The position numbers and the translations under genes were made by a program. The notes below the pieces were generated by a model. The model did not search any database and had not been told where the DNA came from. It saw only the letters and a list, made by a program, of their open reading frames with translations. Of a DNA stretch of 64,000 bases, positions 8,551 through 17,168 are shown piece after piece; position 1 is the first letter of the stretch, and the number at the start of each line of letters is the position of its first letter. The stretch is from NCBI RefSeq assembly GCF_019145495.1, contig NZ_JAHSTU010000005.1, positions 352,237 to 416,236 of the forward strand. Direction: 5' to 3'. Source of the stretch: Pseudomonas azerbaijanoccidentalis (lineage in GTDB: Bacteria > Pseudomonadota > Gammaproteobacteria > Pseudomonadales > Pseudomonadaceae).

Positions 8551-8640
8551 GCTCCTTTCTTTTGCCCAATGGCCGGTACATCGGCGTCACTCCACCTATA
8601 TAAGCCATTTGAACCGGGCGCCATATCGCGCCCGTTTTTA
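8551..8640 (+). ncRNA. Candidate small RNA between EF-hand gene and operon
   Basis: A possible promoter (TTCACA 8520-8525, 19-bp spacer, TATAGA 8545-8550) lies just downstream of a GATACA pair and leads to a clear intrinsic terminator with no reading frame between. The would-be transcript of about 85 nt starts with CTCCTTTCTTTT, complementary to ribosome-binding sites, and holds a GCCG/CGGC hairpin before the terminator. The spacer is longer than ideal. No known sRNA is recognised. Confidence 0.3.
8615..8640 (+). terminator. Intrinsic terminator without an upstream gene
   Basis: CGGGCG (8615-8620) pairs with CGCCCG (8629-8634), followed by five T. It points right, yet the only gene upstream (EF-hand) points left, which is why a small RNA is suspected. 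Confidence 0.65.
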
Positions 8641-8781
8641 TACGGTGGCCGATCTTGTTTCACATTTAAAACAAATCCATCGGTTCTTCACTTTCAGCGT
8701 TACCAAAAAAAGCACCGCGTACTCGCACATCAACGGGCATCGCACAATCGATGTGCAATTTCGTGCCATACAAGAAACCAC

Positions 8782-8797
8782 GTTTCATATATGAAAC
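8782..8797. promoter_or_regulatory. Perfect 16-bp palindrome, likely IclR-type operator
   Basis: GTTTCATATATGAAAC is fully symmetric and sits 138 bases before the first operon gene. Half-site TATGAAAC recurs at 23711-23718 before the porin gene, and TATAAAAC at 8908-8915. The IclR-family regulator encoded in the operon is the obvious candidate to bind it. Confidence 0.6.
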
Positions 8798-8874
8798 ATC
8801 ATCAAGAGCGGAAATTATCTATAAGCCATTAATTTATAAAGATTTTTAAACATAAAATCGACTTGGCAAATCTC

Positions 8875-8890
8875 TGGCATTGTTCATGCA
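8875..8890 (+). promoter_or_regulatory. Sigma54-like -24/-12 element, operon promoter
   Basis: TGGCATTGTTCATGCA fits TGGCA-N8-TGC with GG and GC correctly spaced, 45 bases before the ABC ATPase start. A similar element lies before the porin gene at 23656-23671. No sigma54 activator gene is in the window, so it stays a candidate. Confidence 0.4.
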
Positions 8891-8917
8891 ATAAACACCG
8901 TATCACCTATAAAACAG
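8882..8917 (+). repeat. 36-bp block shared with the porin promoter (copy 1)
   Basis: 27 of 36 positions are identical, without gaps, to 23685-23720. The best-conserved part is ACACCGTAT, two variable bases, CCTAT, one variable base, AAACAG. It begins GTTCAT in both copies. Confidence 0.7.
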
Positions 8918-8934
8918 ACCAGAGACCCTTCCCA

Positions 8935-9786
8935 ATGGCTGTGAAAGAGATGTACGCCGTCGCCCCTCAATGGAACAAACTCGCTCCCAAGGAAGACCTG
9001 GAGCCCACTGAAATTGAATTTCGCAATGTCGGTAAATGTTTCCCGGCCAAGGGAAAGCCGGAAGCGCCGTTTGCCATTCGCGGGGTTAACTTCAAGATTC
9101 GCCGTGGTGAAGTGGTATCGATCATCGGCCCTTCCGGTTGCGGTAAGAGCACCATCCTAAACATGGGTTCCGGTCTCTATCGTCCTTCCGAGGGCGAAGT
9201 GTTCGTCGGTGGCGAAGCCGTCACCGGCCCGGTCCGTCAGGTCGCGTTCATGTTGCAAAAAGACCTGTTGATGCCGTGGCGCAGTATTCGTCGCAACGTT
9301 GAACTGGGCCTGGAAATACAAGGTGTGGCGGCCGCCAAGCGACAAGCTGTGGCCAAAGATCTGCTTGATCGTTGCCACCTTCAAGGCTTTGCCGACCATT
9401 ACCCGTTCCAGCTGTCGGGAGGCATGCGTCAACGCGCGGCCCTGGCCCGCACGCTGGCAATCGACCCGCAGGTGCTGTTCCTCGACGAGCCGTTCTCGGC
9501 GCTGGATGCGCAGACCAAGATGATCCTGCAACAGGACATGGCGCGGATGCTGTTCGATGAAAAGAAAACTGCGCTGTTCATTACCCATGACCTGATCGAA
9601 GGCATCGCCATGTCGGACCGGCTGCTGGTCATGAGCGCCCGCCCTGGCACCATCATCGAAGAAATCAACATTGACCTGCCGTTCCGCGACAACCCGCTGG
9701 AACGCCGCAAGCTGCCAGAAATCGGCCCGCTGGTCGGCCGTCTGATGGAGTTGCTGCAGGTCAGCGAAGACACCGAACTGCATTGA
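8935..9786 (+). CDS. ABC transporter ATPase, NitT/TauT (SsuB) type
   Basis: 283-residue nucleotide-binding subunit of a nitrate/sulfonate/taurine-type importer. Walker A is GPSGCGKST (65-73), the signature is LSGGMRQRAALAR (160-172), and Walker B runs into DEPFSALD (184-191). It energises import with the binding protein and permease encoded directly after. In this transporter class the substrates are organic acids, sulfonates, phthalate-like aromatics or pyrimidines. I start at ATG 8935 since further upstream lies the promoter; the ribosome site is weak. First gene of the 17-gene operon. Confidence 0.92.
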   Translation: MAVKEMYAVAPQWNKLAPKEDLEPTEIEFRNVGKCFPAKGKPEAPFAIRGVNFKIRRGEVVSIIGPSGCGKSTILNMGSGLYRPSEGEVFVGGEAVTGPVRQVAFMLQKDLLMPWRSIRRNVELGLEIQGVAAAKRQAVAKDLLDRCHLQGFADHYPFQLSGGMRQRAALARTLAIDPQVLFLDEPFSALDAQTKMILQQDMARMLFDEKKTALFITHDLIEGIAMSDRLLVMSARPGTIIEEINIDLPFRDNPLERRKLPEIGPLVGRLMELLQVSEDTELH

Positions 9787-9825
9787 TCAACGCCCCTGCG
9801 GCCATCCATCGATTGAGGAGTACGC

Positions 9826-10827
9826 ATGTTCAAGTCTCTGTTTCAACGTTTCAGCCAGGTCACCGGCATTGCGCTCGGCCTGGGCATGGCTTTCGCCGCT
9901 CAGGCGCAGTCGACCGATGTGACCTACCTGTTGCCGGCGCCACCGAACTCTCCGGCGTTCGCCCCGTGGATCATCGCTCAGCAAAAGGGCTACTACACCG
10001 CCCAGAACCTGAACATGACCTTCATTGCCGCCAAGGGCGGCGTAGATGTGGCGAAACAGATCGGCGCCGGTAACGCCATGCTCGGCGGTGCCATTGGCGA
10101 TACCCCGATCGTGGTGCGGGCCAACGGGATTCCAGTGCGCGCCGTGGCGGTGCTGGGTGCCGGTGGTGTGACCATGATTGCCACCAATGCGGCGGAAAAC
10201 ATCAACTCCATCACCGACCTCAAGGGCAAGACCATGACGGTGATGTCCTACTCGGACACCACCTACTACGCCCTGCTCGCCTCGTTGCGCAAAGCCGGCC
10301 TGAGCAAGACCGATGTGAACATTCAAGCGGCCGGTCCCTCGGGCGTCTGGCAATTGTTCTCGGCCGACAAATCCCAAGCGATGGCCGGGGTGCCGGACTG
10401 GGTGGTCAACGCCGAAGAAGCCGGGGTGAAGATCAAGTTGATCCCGCAGGCACAGATTTTCGAAAGCATGGCCCAGGCGATTCTCGCCTCCGACGACGCC
10501 ATCAAAAACCACCCGCAAATTGTCCGCGGCGTGGTCCAGGCCACCCTGCAAGGCATGAACGACATCATTGCCGATCCCAAGGCCGCAGCGGCCACATTCG
10601 CCAAGGCAGTCCCGGCCTATGCCGGCAAGGAAGCGCAATTGGAGAAGGTCTTCAAGCTGTATGTCGAGCATGTCTACGCCAACCAGGTGATACCGGGGCG
10701 CATCGATCCGGCGCGACTTGAAGCGGTGCGCCAGTTCTATGTCAGCGAAGGCATCGTTACCCAGGAGCCGAAGCTCGACGACCTGTACACCAACCAGTTC
10801 ATCGACACCCAAACAGCCGCGCAATGA
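9826..10827 (+). CDS. ABC transporter periplasmic binding protein, NMT1/SsuA-like
   Basis: 333-residue exported binding protein. The signal peptide runs to about residue 27 (GLGMAFAAQAQS). The mature part has the two-lobed NitT/TauT fold with FAPWIIAQQKGYY near the start, ANAMLGGAIGDTP-like ligand-loop residues and a long C-terminal lobe. GAGGAG lies about 8 bases before the ATG. It captures the substrate in the periplasm and hands it to the adjacent permease. Identity of the ligand would define the pathway; the enzymes that follow suggest an aromatic or N-heteroaromatic acid. Confidence 0.9.
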   Translation: MFKSLFQRFSQVTGIALGLGMAFAAQAQSTDVTYLLPAPPNSPAFAPWIIAQQKGYYTAQNLNMTFIAAKGGVDVAKQIGAGNAMLGGAIGDTPIVVRANGIPVRAVAVLGAGGVTMIATNAAENINSITDLKGKTMTVMSYSDTTYYALLASLRKAGLSKTDVNIQAAGPSGVWQLFSADKSQAMAGVPDWVVNAEEAGVKIKLIPQAQIFESMAQAILASDDAIKNHPQIVRGVVQATLQGMNDIIADPKAAAATFAKAVPAYAGKEAQLEKVFKLYVEHVYANQVIPGRIDPARLEAVRQFYVSEGIVTQEPKLDDLYTNQFIDTQTAAQ

Positions 10828-10855
10828 CGGCCAGTGACAACAAGGTACCGACACG

Positions 10856-11632
10856 ATGAAAAACCTCAATAACTCCATGCTCGGCAGCGTCGCCCTGCTG
10901 GTCCTGTTCCTGGTGCTCTGGCAATGGGGCCCGGGAATGCTCGGCATGCCCGAATTCGTCATGCCGCAACTCAGCCGCGTGACCCAGGAAAGCCTGGTGA
11001 TGTGGCACACCGGCGGCCTGTTGCAACACACCCTGATTACCGCCTTCGAAATCATTGTCGGCTTTGGCCTGGGTGCCCTGCTCGGCGTGGTGATCGGTGT
11101 GTCGCTGGGACTCTCGCCCGCCGCCGAGGCCATGCTGTCGCCGTACATTCTGGCACTGCAGATCGCCCCGAAGGTCGCCTTTGCCCCGCTGTTCGTCATG
11201 TGGCTGGGCTACACGATTTATCCGAAGATTCTGATCGCCATCCTGATCGTGTTCTTCCCGGTGATGATCAACGTACTGTCGGCGATCCGTACGGTGGACC
11301 CGGACATGATCAACCTCGTGCGGACCATGAACGCCAGCCGCTGGCAGATCTTCCGCCTGGTGGAGTTCCCCTCGGCCATGGCCGCGCTGTTCTCCGGCCT
11401 GCGCATTGCTTCGACCCTGGCCGTCATCGGTGTCACCGTCGGTGAATTGGTCGGCGGCAATCAGGGCCTCGGCTTCCTGCTGGTCGATGCCGAAGGTCAG
11501 GGCAATACCGCGGGCGTGTTCGTGGCCATCGTCATGCTTACGCTGATCGGTGTGCTCGCTTACGGCGCGGTGGTCTGGGCCGAAAAACGTGTCCTGCACT
11601 ACATGCCAAAAGCCATGCTGAGCACCCAATGA
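10856..11632 (+). CDS. ABC transporter permease, NitT/TauT (SsuC) type
   Basis: 258-residue inner-membrane permease with about six transmembrane helices. The binding-protein-dependent EAA-like loop is at residues 150-185 (VRTMNASRWQIFRLVEFP), contacting the ATPase. Length and fold are typical. It follows the binding-protein gene by 28 bases and overlaps the next gene by 4 bases (ATGA), tying the importer to the catabolic enzymes. Confidence 0.92.
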   Translation: MKNLNNSMLGSVALLVLFLVLWQWGPGMLGMPEFVMPQLSRVTQESLVMWHTGGLLQHTLITAFEIIVGFGLGALLGVVIGVSLGLSPAAEAMLSPYILALQIAPKVAFAPLFVMWLGYTIYPKILIAILIVFFPVMINVLSAIRTVDPDMINLVRTMNASRWQIFRLVEFPSAMAALFSGLRIASTLAVIGVTVGELVGGNQGLGFLLVDAEGQGNTAGVFVAIVMLTLIGVLAYGAVVWAEKRVLHYMPKAMLSTQ

Positions 11633-12396
11633 TGACGACCTTCAATCGCTTGCTCGAAGGCCGTCGCGTGCTGGTCACCGGTGGCGCCCGCGGCTTGGGT
11701 TACGCCTTTGCCCAGGCCATCGGCCGGGCCGGTGCCCACGTGGTCATCGCCGACATTCTTGCCGAACGCGTGCAGCAATCGGCCGCCGAACTGGTGGCTG
11801 AAGGTCTGACCGTGCACGGCGTGACGGTCGACCTCGCCCAACCGGATTCCATTGCTGCCTGCATCGCTGAAACCACCCGTTTGCTCGGTGGGCTCGACGG
11901 TCTGGTGAATAACGCCTCGATCACCAATTCCGGCGGCAAGACCTGCGAAGAGCTGAGCCTGGACACTTGGGATCAGGTCATGCAGGTCAACGTGCGCGGC
12001 ACCTGGTTGATGACCAAGGCCTGTCTGCCGGCACTGCGCGCCAGCGGGCATGGCGCCATCGTCAACCTGGCCTCCGACACCCCGCTGTGGGGCGCGCCGA
12101 ACCTGCTGGCGTATGTCGCGAGCAAAGGCGCAATCATCGCCATGACCCGCAGCCTGGCCCGCGAACTGGGGACCGACAACATCACGGTCAATGCCATTGC
12201 GCCCGGCCTGGTACTGGTCGAGGCCACGGCCTATGTGCCTGAAGCCCGCCACCGTTTGTACAACGACCAACGGGCCATCCAACGCCCACAACTTCCCGAA
12301 GACGTCAGCGGTGCCGTGCTGTTTGCGCTGTCCGACCTCGCTCGCTTCATCACTGGACAAACCTTGCCGGTCAACGGCGGGTTCGTCATGCCTTGA
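11629..12396 (+). CDS. SDR family oxidoreductase (classical)
   Basis: 255-residue short-chain dehydrogenase. The NAD(P) motif TGGARGLG is at 17-24, NNAS is near 89, and catalytic Tyr162 and Lys166 are in YVASK. It is therefore a full classical SDR, expected to act on an alcohol or cis-diol. In an oxygenase operon a likely role is cis-dihydrodiol dehydrogenation or oxidation of a side-chain alcohol; that is inference. Start ATG 11629 overlaps the permease stop; ATG 11632 is equally possible. Confidence 0.9.
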   Translation: MMTTFNRLLEGRRVLVTGGARGLGYAFAQAIGRAGAHVVIADILAERVQQSAAELVAEGLTVHGVTVDLAQPDSIAACIAETTRLLGGLDGLVNNASITNSGGKTCEELSLDTWDQVMQVNVRGTWLMTKACLPALRASGHGAIVNLASDTPLWGAPNLLAYVASKGAIIAMTRSLARELGTDNITVNAIAPGLVLVEATAYVPEARHRLYNDQRAIQRPQLPEDVSGAVLFALSDLARFITGQTLPVNGGFVMP

Positions 12397-12410
12397 TACT
12401 GGAGATTGCC

Positions 12411-12962
12411 ATGACCGACCTTTCTGCAAACCTGAATACACAGCACAACGCTCCGAAAAGCTGGGAGCAGCCAGCGGGCAGCGATCTCGCAGGCTGGATG
12501 CAAACCCGCATCGCCCGCTACGAAACCCGCAAGTACGACTGGAACGCCTTGAAATTCCAGGCCGATTACGACCCGAAATTCGGTCGTGCACAAATGCGCT
12601 ACATCGGTACCGGTGGCACCGGCGTGACCTCGGACATGAACACCATCCCGTCGGAAAACTTCACGTTTTCCACCATGGTGATTCCGGCCGGTCACGAAGG
12701 CCCGCCGCACCTGCACACCGATGTTGAAGAAGTGTTCTTCGTGCTGCGCGGCAAACTCAAAGTGGTCATCGAGAAGGACGGCGAGCGTTTCGAAACCATC
12801 CTCACTGACCGCGACGTGATTTCCGTGCCGCCCGGCGTGTACCGCGAAGAAATCAACATCGGCGATGAAGATGCGCTGATGTGCGTGATGCTCGGTGCGA
12901 AAAAACCGCTGACCCCTACCTACCCGCCAGAACATCCTCTGGCCTCGATCAAGCGCGGATAA
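12411..12962 (+). CDS. Cupin-domain protein
   Basis: 183-residue single-cupin protein. Motif 1 is intact, GHEGPPHLHTDVEEVFFVLR (about residues 95-114), with the HxH and Glu metal ligands. Motif 2 reads PPGVYREEIN, where the usual metal His is Arg, so metal may be held by three ligands only. Such cupins act as dioxygenases, isomerases or decarboxylases, or may be non-enzymatic. ATG 12411 has GGAG six bases upstream; an earlier in-frame ATG at 12393 overlaps the SDR and lacks a ribosome site. The role in the pathway is unknown. Confidence 0.82.
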   Translation: MTDLSANLNTQHNAPKSWEQPAGSDLAGWMQTRIARYETRKYDWNALKFQADYDPKFGRAQMRYIGTGGTGVTSDMNTIPSENFTFSTMVIPAGHEGPPHLHTDVEEVFFVLRGKLKVVIEKDGERFETILTDRDVISVPPGVYREEINIGDEDALMCVMLGAKKPLTPTYPPEHPLASIKRG

Positions 12963-12966
12963 GCCC

Positions 12967-13851
12967 ATGTCGTACGCCATCGATAATCGCGCTCCGTCGC
13001 TCACCGCCGACCTTCAGGCGCAACTGGCCCTGCACTTCCCGCAGCGCACGCTGGAGATCGCCGGTGCTCGCCAGGCCTTTCGCGAATGCGGAACCGGGCC
13101 TGCCATTGTGTTGTTGCACGGGATTGGCTCGGGCTCGGCATCGTGGTTAGAGGTGGCGCAGGAACTGGGCCGCCGTGCGCGGGTGATCGCCTGGGATGCG
13201 CCGGGCTACGGCGACTCCACGCCACTGCGCGCGTTGGCCCCCGATGCGTCGGATTATGCCGAGCGCCTGCTGCAGATGCTCGACGCACTGGGCATCCAGC
13301 GTTGCGTGCTGGTGGGGCATTCACTCGGCGCAATTACCGCCATTGCGTTCGCCAGCGGCGTGCATCAACAGCGCGTCAGCCGCCTGGTACTGATCAGCCC
13401 GGCGCAGGGCTACGGTCATCCATCGCGCGCCTTGCAGCGCCAGGAAGTACGTAGCAAGCGCCTGCGCTCCCTGGAGCAAATGGGCATTCAACACATGGCC
13501 GAACAGCGCAGCCCCTACATGCTCTCGCCCGCTGCCACCCCTCAGGCACAGGCTTGGGTGCAGTGGAACATGGCGCGCCTCAACCCCGACGGTTACCGCC
13601 AGGCCATTGAACTGCTGTGCGGCGAGGACCTGCTGCGCCATGCACCGCTGTCAATGCCGTGCGACGTGTATTGCGGCGAAGCCGACGGCATCACCGCGCC
13701 CGCAAGTTGCCAGACCCTGGCCAAGGCCCTGGGCGGTACTTTCGACCTTATCCAAGATGCCGGGCACGCCAGCCCCATCGAACAACCTTGTGTAGTCGCG
13801 GGCCGTCTGGCCCGCGCTATCGAAGAATCCCTGACAGGTGCATCGCTATGA
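12967..13851 (+). CDS. Alpha/beta hydrolase, possible C-C bond or ester hydrolase
   Basis: 294-residue alpha/beta-hydrolase. The oxyanion segment is LLHGIGSGSASW (49-60), the nucleophile Ser119 is in VGHSLGA, and the catalytic His267 is in DAGHASP. A WDAPGYGDS segment is shared with meta-cleavage product hydrolases (MhpC/BphD type). Beside an extradiol-type VOC protein, a ring-fission product hydrolase is a fair guess, but lactone or ester hydrolysis is also possible. It ends with an ATGA overlap onto the IclR gene. Confidence 0.88.
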   Translation: MSYAIDNRAPSLTADLQAQLALHFPQRTLEIAGARQAFRECGTGPAIVLLHGIGSGSASWLEVAQELGRRARVIAWDAPGYGDSTPLRALAPDASDYAERLLQMLDALGIQRCVLVGHSLGAITAIAFASGVHQQRVSRLVLISPAQGYGHPSRALQRQEVRSKRLRSLEQMGIQHMAEQRSPYMLSPAATPQAQAWVQWNMARLNPDGYRQAIELLCGEDLLRHAPLSMPCDVYCGEADGITAPASCQTLAKALGGTFDLIQDAGHASPIEQPCVVAGRLARAIEESLTGASL

Positions 13852-14684
13852 ACGATTCAGATCTGCTGAAGGACGCTCAGGACAAATACATCGTGCCAGG
13901 ACTGGAGCGCGGCCTGCTGCTGTTGTGCGAATTCAGCCGGCGCAATCGCACGTTGACCGCGCCGGAACTGGCCCGACGCCTGTCGCTGCCGCGCTCGACG
14001 ATCTTTCGCCTGCTGACGACGCTCGAAACCATGGGCTTCGTGACCCGCAGCGGCAACGAATACCGCCTCGGCATGTCGGTGCTGCGCCTGGGCTTCGAGT
14101 ACCTCGCCTCACTGGAATTGACCGAACTCGGTCAACCGCTGCTGGCCCGTTTGTGCGACCGCCTCAACTACCCAAGCAATCTGGTGGTGCGCGACGGCCG
14201 TTCGATCGTCTACGTGGCCAAGGTTTCGCCACCGTCGGTGTTCTCCACTGCAGTGAATGTCGGCACTCGCCTGCCCGCCCACGCCACCGTCCTCGGGCGC
14301 ATCCTGCTCGAAGACCTGTCGCTGGCCGAGTTGCGCGAACTGTACCCGGAAGATCACCTGGAACAGTTCTCACCCTGCACACCGAAGACCGTGATGGAAC
14401 TGTTCGACATGGTGCAGGCCGACCGTCAGCGCGGATTTGTCAGCGGTGAAGGATTCTTCGAATCGGCGATCTCCACCGTCGCAGCGCCGGTGCGTGATCA
14501 ATCCGGGCAGATCGTCGCTGCCCTGGGCGTGACCATTCCGACCACACAGATCGCTCACGTCAACTTCAACGAATTGCTCCTGCAAGTACGTCGCAGTGCC
14601 GACGAGCTGTCGCGGCTGCTCGATTACAACAGCGCGACTGGCCATGACGGCCACAACCGCGTAACGGCTCTGATGAGGGATTGA
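13848..14684 (+). CDS. IclR-family transcriptional regulator of the operon
   Basis: 278-residue IclR-type regulator. The winged HTH spans about residues 20-80 (LTAPELARRLSLPRSTIFRL), followed by the GAF-like effector domain with LPAHATVLGRILLEDLS and GEGFFESAISTVAAPVRD. IclR proteins usually control aromatic-acid catabolic genes and bind short palindromes. Being inside the operon suggests autoregulation. GTTTCATATATGAAAC at 8782-8797 is the probable site. ATG 13848 overlaps the hydrolase stop by 4 bases. Whether it activates or represses cannot be read from sequence. Confidence 0.93.
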   Translation: MNDSDLLKDAQDKYIVPGLERGLLLLCEFSRRNRTLTAPELARRLSLPRSTIFRLLTTLETMGFVTRSGNEYRLGMSVLRLGFEYLASLELTELGQPLLARLCDRLNYPSNLVVRDGRSIVYVAKVSPPSVFSTAVNVGTRLPAHATVLGRILLEDLSLAELRELYPEDHLEQFSPCTPKTVMELFDMVQADRQRGFVSGEGFFESAISTVAAPVRDQSGQIVAALGVTIPTTQIAHVNFNELLLQVRRSADELSRLLDYNSATGHDGHNRVTALMRD

Positions 14685-14685
14685 G

Positions 14686-15483
14686 ATGAGTCTCTATCAA
14701 CTGCAAGGCAGTACGGCGATTGTGACCGGTGGCTCTTCCGGCATCGGCCTGGCCTGTGTCGAGTTGTTGCTCGAAGCCGGCGCGGCCGTGGCCTTCTGCG
14801 GACGCGACGAAGATCGCCTGCGCAGCGCCGAAGAAAAACTGCGTCAACGCTTTCCCGAGGCGCGATTACTGGCGCACGTCTGCAACGTGCTCGATGCCGA
14901 CTCGGTCAACGCCTTTTCCGCCGCCAGCCTTGCTGCATTGGGGCCAGCCAGCGTGCTGATCAACAATGCCGGGCAAGGCCGCGTATCGACCTTCGCCGAC
15001 ACTACCGACAGCGCCTGGACCGAAGAACTGAACCTGAAGTTTTTTTCGGTGATTAACCCGGTTCGCGCGTTCAAGGCACAGCTGCAAAACGAAGCGAACG
15101 CGGCCATTGTCTGCGTCAACTCGCTGCTGGCCAGCCAGCCAGAACCGCACATGGTCGCCACCTCGGCCGCTCGCGCCGGGGTGATGAACCTGGTGCGCTC
15201 GATGGCCACCGAATTTGCCGCCGAAGGCATTCGGGTCAACGGCATCCTCATTGGCCTGGTCGAGTCCGGGCAATGGCGCCGGCGTTTCGAAGCCCGTGAA
15301 GAACGGGATCTGGACTGGAGCCAATGGACCGCCCAGCTGGCTCGAAAAAAACACATTCCCTTGGGGCGCCTGGGCCTGCCGATTGAAGCGGCCCGCGCGA
15401 TCCTGTTTCTGGCCTCGCCTTTGTCGGCTTACACCACGGGCAGCCATATCGATGTTTCTGGAGGCCTGTCCCGCCATGCGTAA
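14686..15483 (+). CDS. SDR family protein lacking the usual Tyr-Lys pair
   Basis: 265-residue SDR-fold protein with an intact dinucleotide site (TGGSSGIG, about residues 12-19) and INNAGQG. At the place of the YxxxK catalytic motif it reads MVATSAARAGV, so Tyr appears replaced by Thr and Lys by Arg. It may use another acid or work on a different reaction from ordinary SDRs. The start lies one base after the IclR stop. The last 8 bases overlap the start of the ThDP-enzyme gene. Confidence 0.85.
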   Translation: MSLYQLQGSTAIVTGGSSGIGLACVELLLEAGAAVAFCGRDEDRLRSAEEKLRQRFPEARLLAHVCNVLDADSVNAFSAASLAALGPASVLINNAGQGRVSTFADTTDSAWTEELNLKFFSVINPVRAFKAQLQNEANAAIVCVNSLLASQPEPHMVATSAARAGVMNLVRSMATEFAAEGIRVNGILIGLVESGQWRRRFEAREERDLDWSQWTAQLARKKHIPLGRLGLPIEAARAILFLASPLSAYTTGSHIDVSGGLSRHA

Positions 15484-17158
15484 TGAAAATACTGTCACCG
15501 TTGGCGCTGCCATCACCGCGTTTCTCGAGCAATGTGACGTCAAGGCCGCGTTCGGTGTGATCTCGATCCACAACATGCCGATCCTCGATGCGTTCGCCGT
15601 ACGCGGCAACATCCGTTTCGTCATGGCCCGCGGTGAAGCCGGCGCCACCAACATGGCCGATGCCTATGCCCGCACCACGGGTGGCCTGGGTGTGTGCCTG
15701 ACGTCCACCGGCACCGCAGCCGGTAACGCCGCCGGGGCAATGGTCGAAGCGCTGACCGCTGGCACGCCGTTGCTGCACATCACCGGACAAATCGAAACGC
15801 CGTATCTGGACCAGGAATTCGCTTACATCCACGAAGCCCGCGACCAGCTGACCATGCTCAAGGCTGTGTCGAAGGCCGCGTTCCGCGTGCGCAGCGTCGA
15901 AACCGCGATCAGCACCCTGAAGCTGGCGGTGCAGACTGCGTTGACCGCGCCAACCGGGCCGGTGAGCGTTGAAATCCCGATCGACATCCAGTCGACGTTT
16001 ATCCCGATGCCGACCGACCTGTCGCCGCTGCCGATTCCGGTGGCCGTGCCCGCACCGGAAGCGCTGGATCTGGTGGCCGAGCGACTGGCCTCGGCCACTC
16101 GCCCGCTGTTGTGGCTCGGCGGCGGTGCGCGGCACGCCGGCCCGCAAGTCAAACGCTTGCTGGACATGGGCGTCGGCGTGATCACCTCGACCCAGGGTCG
16201 CGGTGTCGTCAACGAAGACGACGAGCGCTGCCTCGGTGCATTTTCGCAAAACAAACTGGTCGAGCAGTTCCTGCAAAGTTGCGATGCCCTGCTGATCGCC
16301 GGTTCCCGCCTGCGCAGCAACGAGACGTTCAAGTACGCGCTGAAGTTGCCACGCAATACCCTGCGCATCGACGCCAACCCGGCCATCGAAGGTCGCAGCT
16401 ACAACAGCGAACTGTTTATTTGCGGTGATTCGGCACTGGCGCTGGAAGGCCTGGCTGATCGTCTCGAAGGTCGCCTGCAGATCGACCCGACGTTCCTCGC
16501 CGAGCTCAAGCAAGTGCGCGATAAATCCCGTACGCAACTGGTCGCCGACCTCGGCCCGTACTCGGCCATGGTTGAACAGCTGCAAGCCCTGACCGGGCGC
16601 AACTTTTCCTGGGTGCGCGACGTGACGCTGTCCAACAGCATCTGGGGCAACCGCCTGCTGACCCTGTTCCACCCGCGTTCCGGCGTGCATGCATTGGGCG
16701 GCGGCATCGGTCAGGGGTTGTCGATGGGCATTGGCGCGGCCGTTGCGGCAGCGGAAACGGCTCCTGAGCGCAAAGTCTTCGCGCTGGCCGGTGACGGTGG
16801 GTTCATTCTCAACCTCGGCGAATTGGCGACGCTGGTGCAAGAGAACGCCAACGTGGTGATTCTGCTGATGAACGATCAACGCTACGGCGTTATCCGCAAC
16901 ATTCAGGACGCGGTGTACGGCAGTCGCCATTGCTACGTCGACCTGCACACGCCGGATTACTCCAAGCTGGCCGAGTCGCTGAACCTGCGCCATGGCCTGG
17001 TTACCGACCTCAAGGATTTCGGCAAGGTCGTCGACGGCGCGCTGGCGCAACCCGGCCCGTTCCTGCTGGAAGTCGACATGCTCGCCGTCGGCAGCTTCGC
17101 CACCCAGTTCGCCGGTCCGCCGAACAGCGAAACCAAAGCGCAAAAAGCCACGGCCTGA
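15476..17158 (+). CDS. Thiamine-diphosphate-dependent enzyme (acetolactate synthase / decarboxylase family)
   Basis: 560-residue three-domain ThDP enzyme. The activating Glu54 is in ARGEAGATNMADAYAR, the central domain is about residues 190-330, and the Mg-ThDP motif starts GDGGF at 439 and ends LMND near 468. The family includes acetolactate synthase, benzoylformate decarboxylase and carboligases. In this operon it may decarboxylate a 2-oxo acid or join a C2/C3 unit. ATG 15476 is preceded by GGAGG; the start lies inside the SDR gene end, indicating coupling. Confidence 0.9.
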   Translation: MRNENTVTVGAAITAFLEQCDVKAAFGVISIHNMPILDAFAVRGNIRFVMARGEAGATNMADAYARTTGGLGVCLTSTGTAAGNAAGAMVEALTAGTPLLHITGQIETPYLDQEFAYIHEARDQLTMLKAVSKAAFRVRSVETAISTLKLAVQTALTAPTGPVSVEIPIDIQSTFIPMPTDLSPLPIPVAVPAPEALDLVAERLASATRPLLWLGGGARHAGPQVKRLLDMGVGVITSTQGRGVVNEDDERCLGAFSQNKLVEQFLQSCDALLIAGSRLRSNETFKYALKLPRNTLRIDANPAIEGRSYNSELFICGDSALALEGLADRLEGRLQIDPTFLAELKQVRDKSRTQLVADLGPYSAMVEQLQALTGRNFSWVRDVTLSNSIWGNRLLTLFHPRSGVHALGGGIGQGLSMGIGAAVAAAETAPERKVFALAGDGGFILNLGELATLVQENANVVILLMNDQRYGVIRNIQDAVYGSRHCYVDLHTPDYSKLAESLNLRHGLVTDLKDFGKVVDGALAQPGPFLLEVDMLAVGSFATQFAGPPNSETKAQKATA

Positions 17159-17168
17159 GGACTTCGCC

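Noticed and set aside
8569..8832. Small plus-strand reading frame in the gap before the ABC operon
   Set aside because: It runs through the terminator at 8615-8640 and the operator region, has no ribosome site and no protein-like composition.
9787..11199. 470-codon minus-strand frame across binding protein and permease genes
   Set aside because: Crosses two well-supported genes and shows no recognisable motif.
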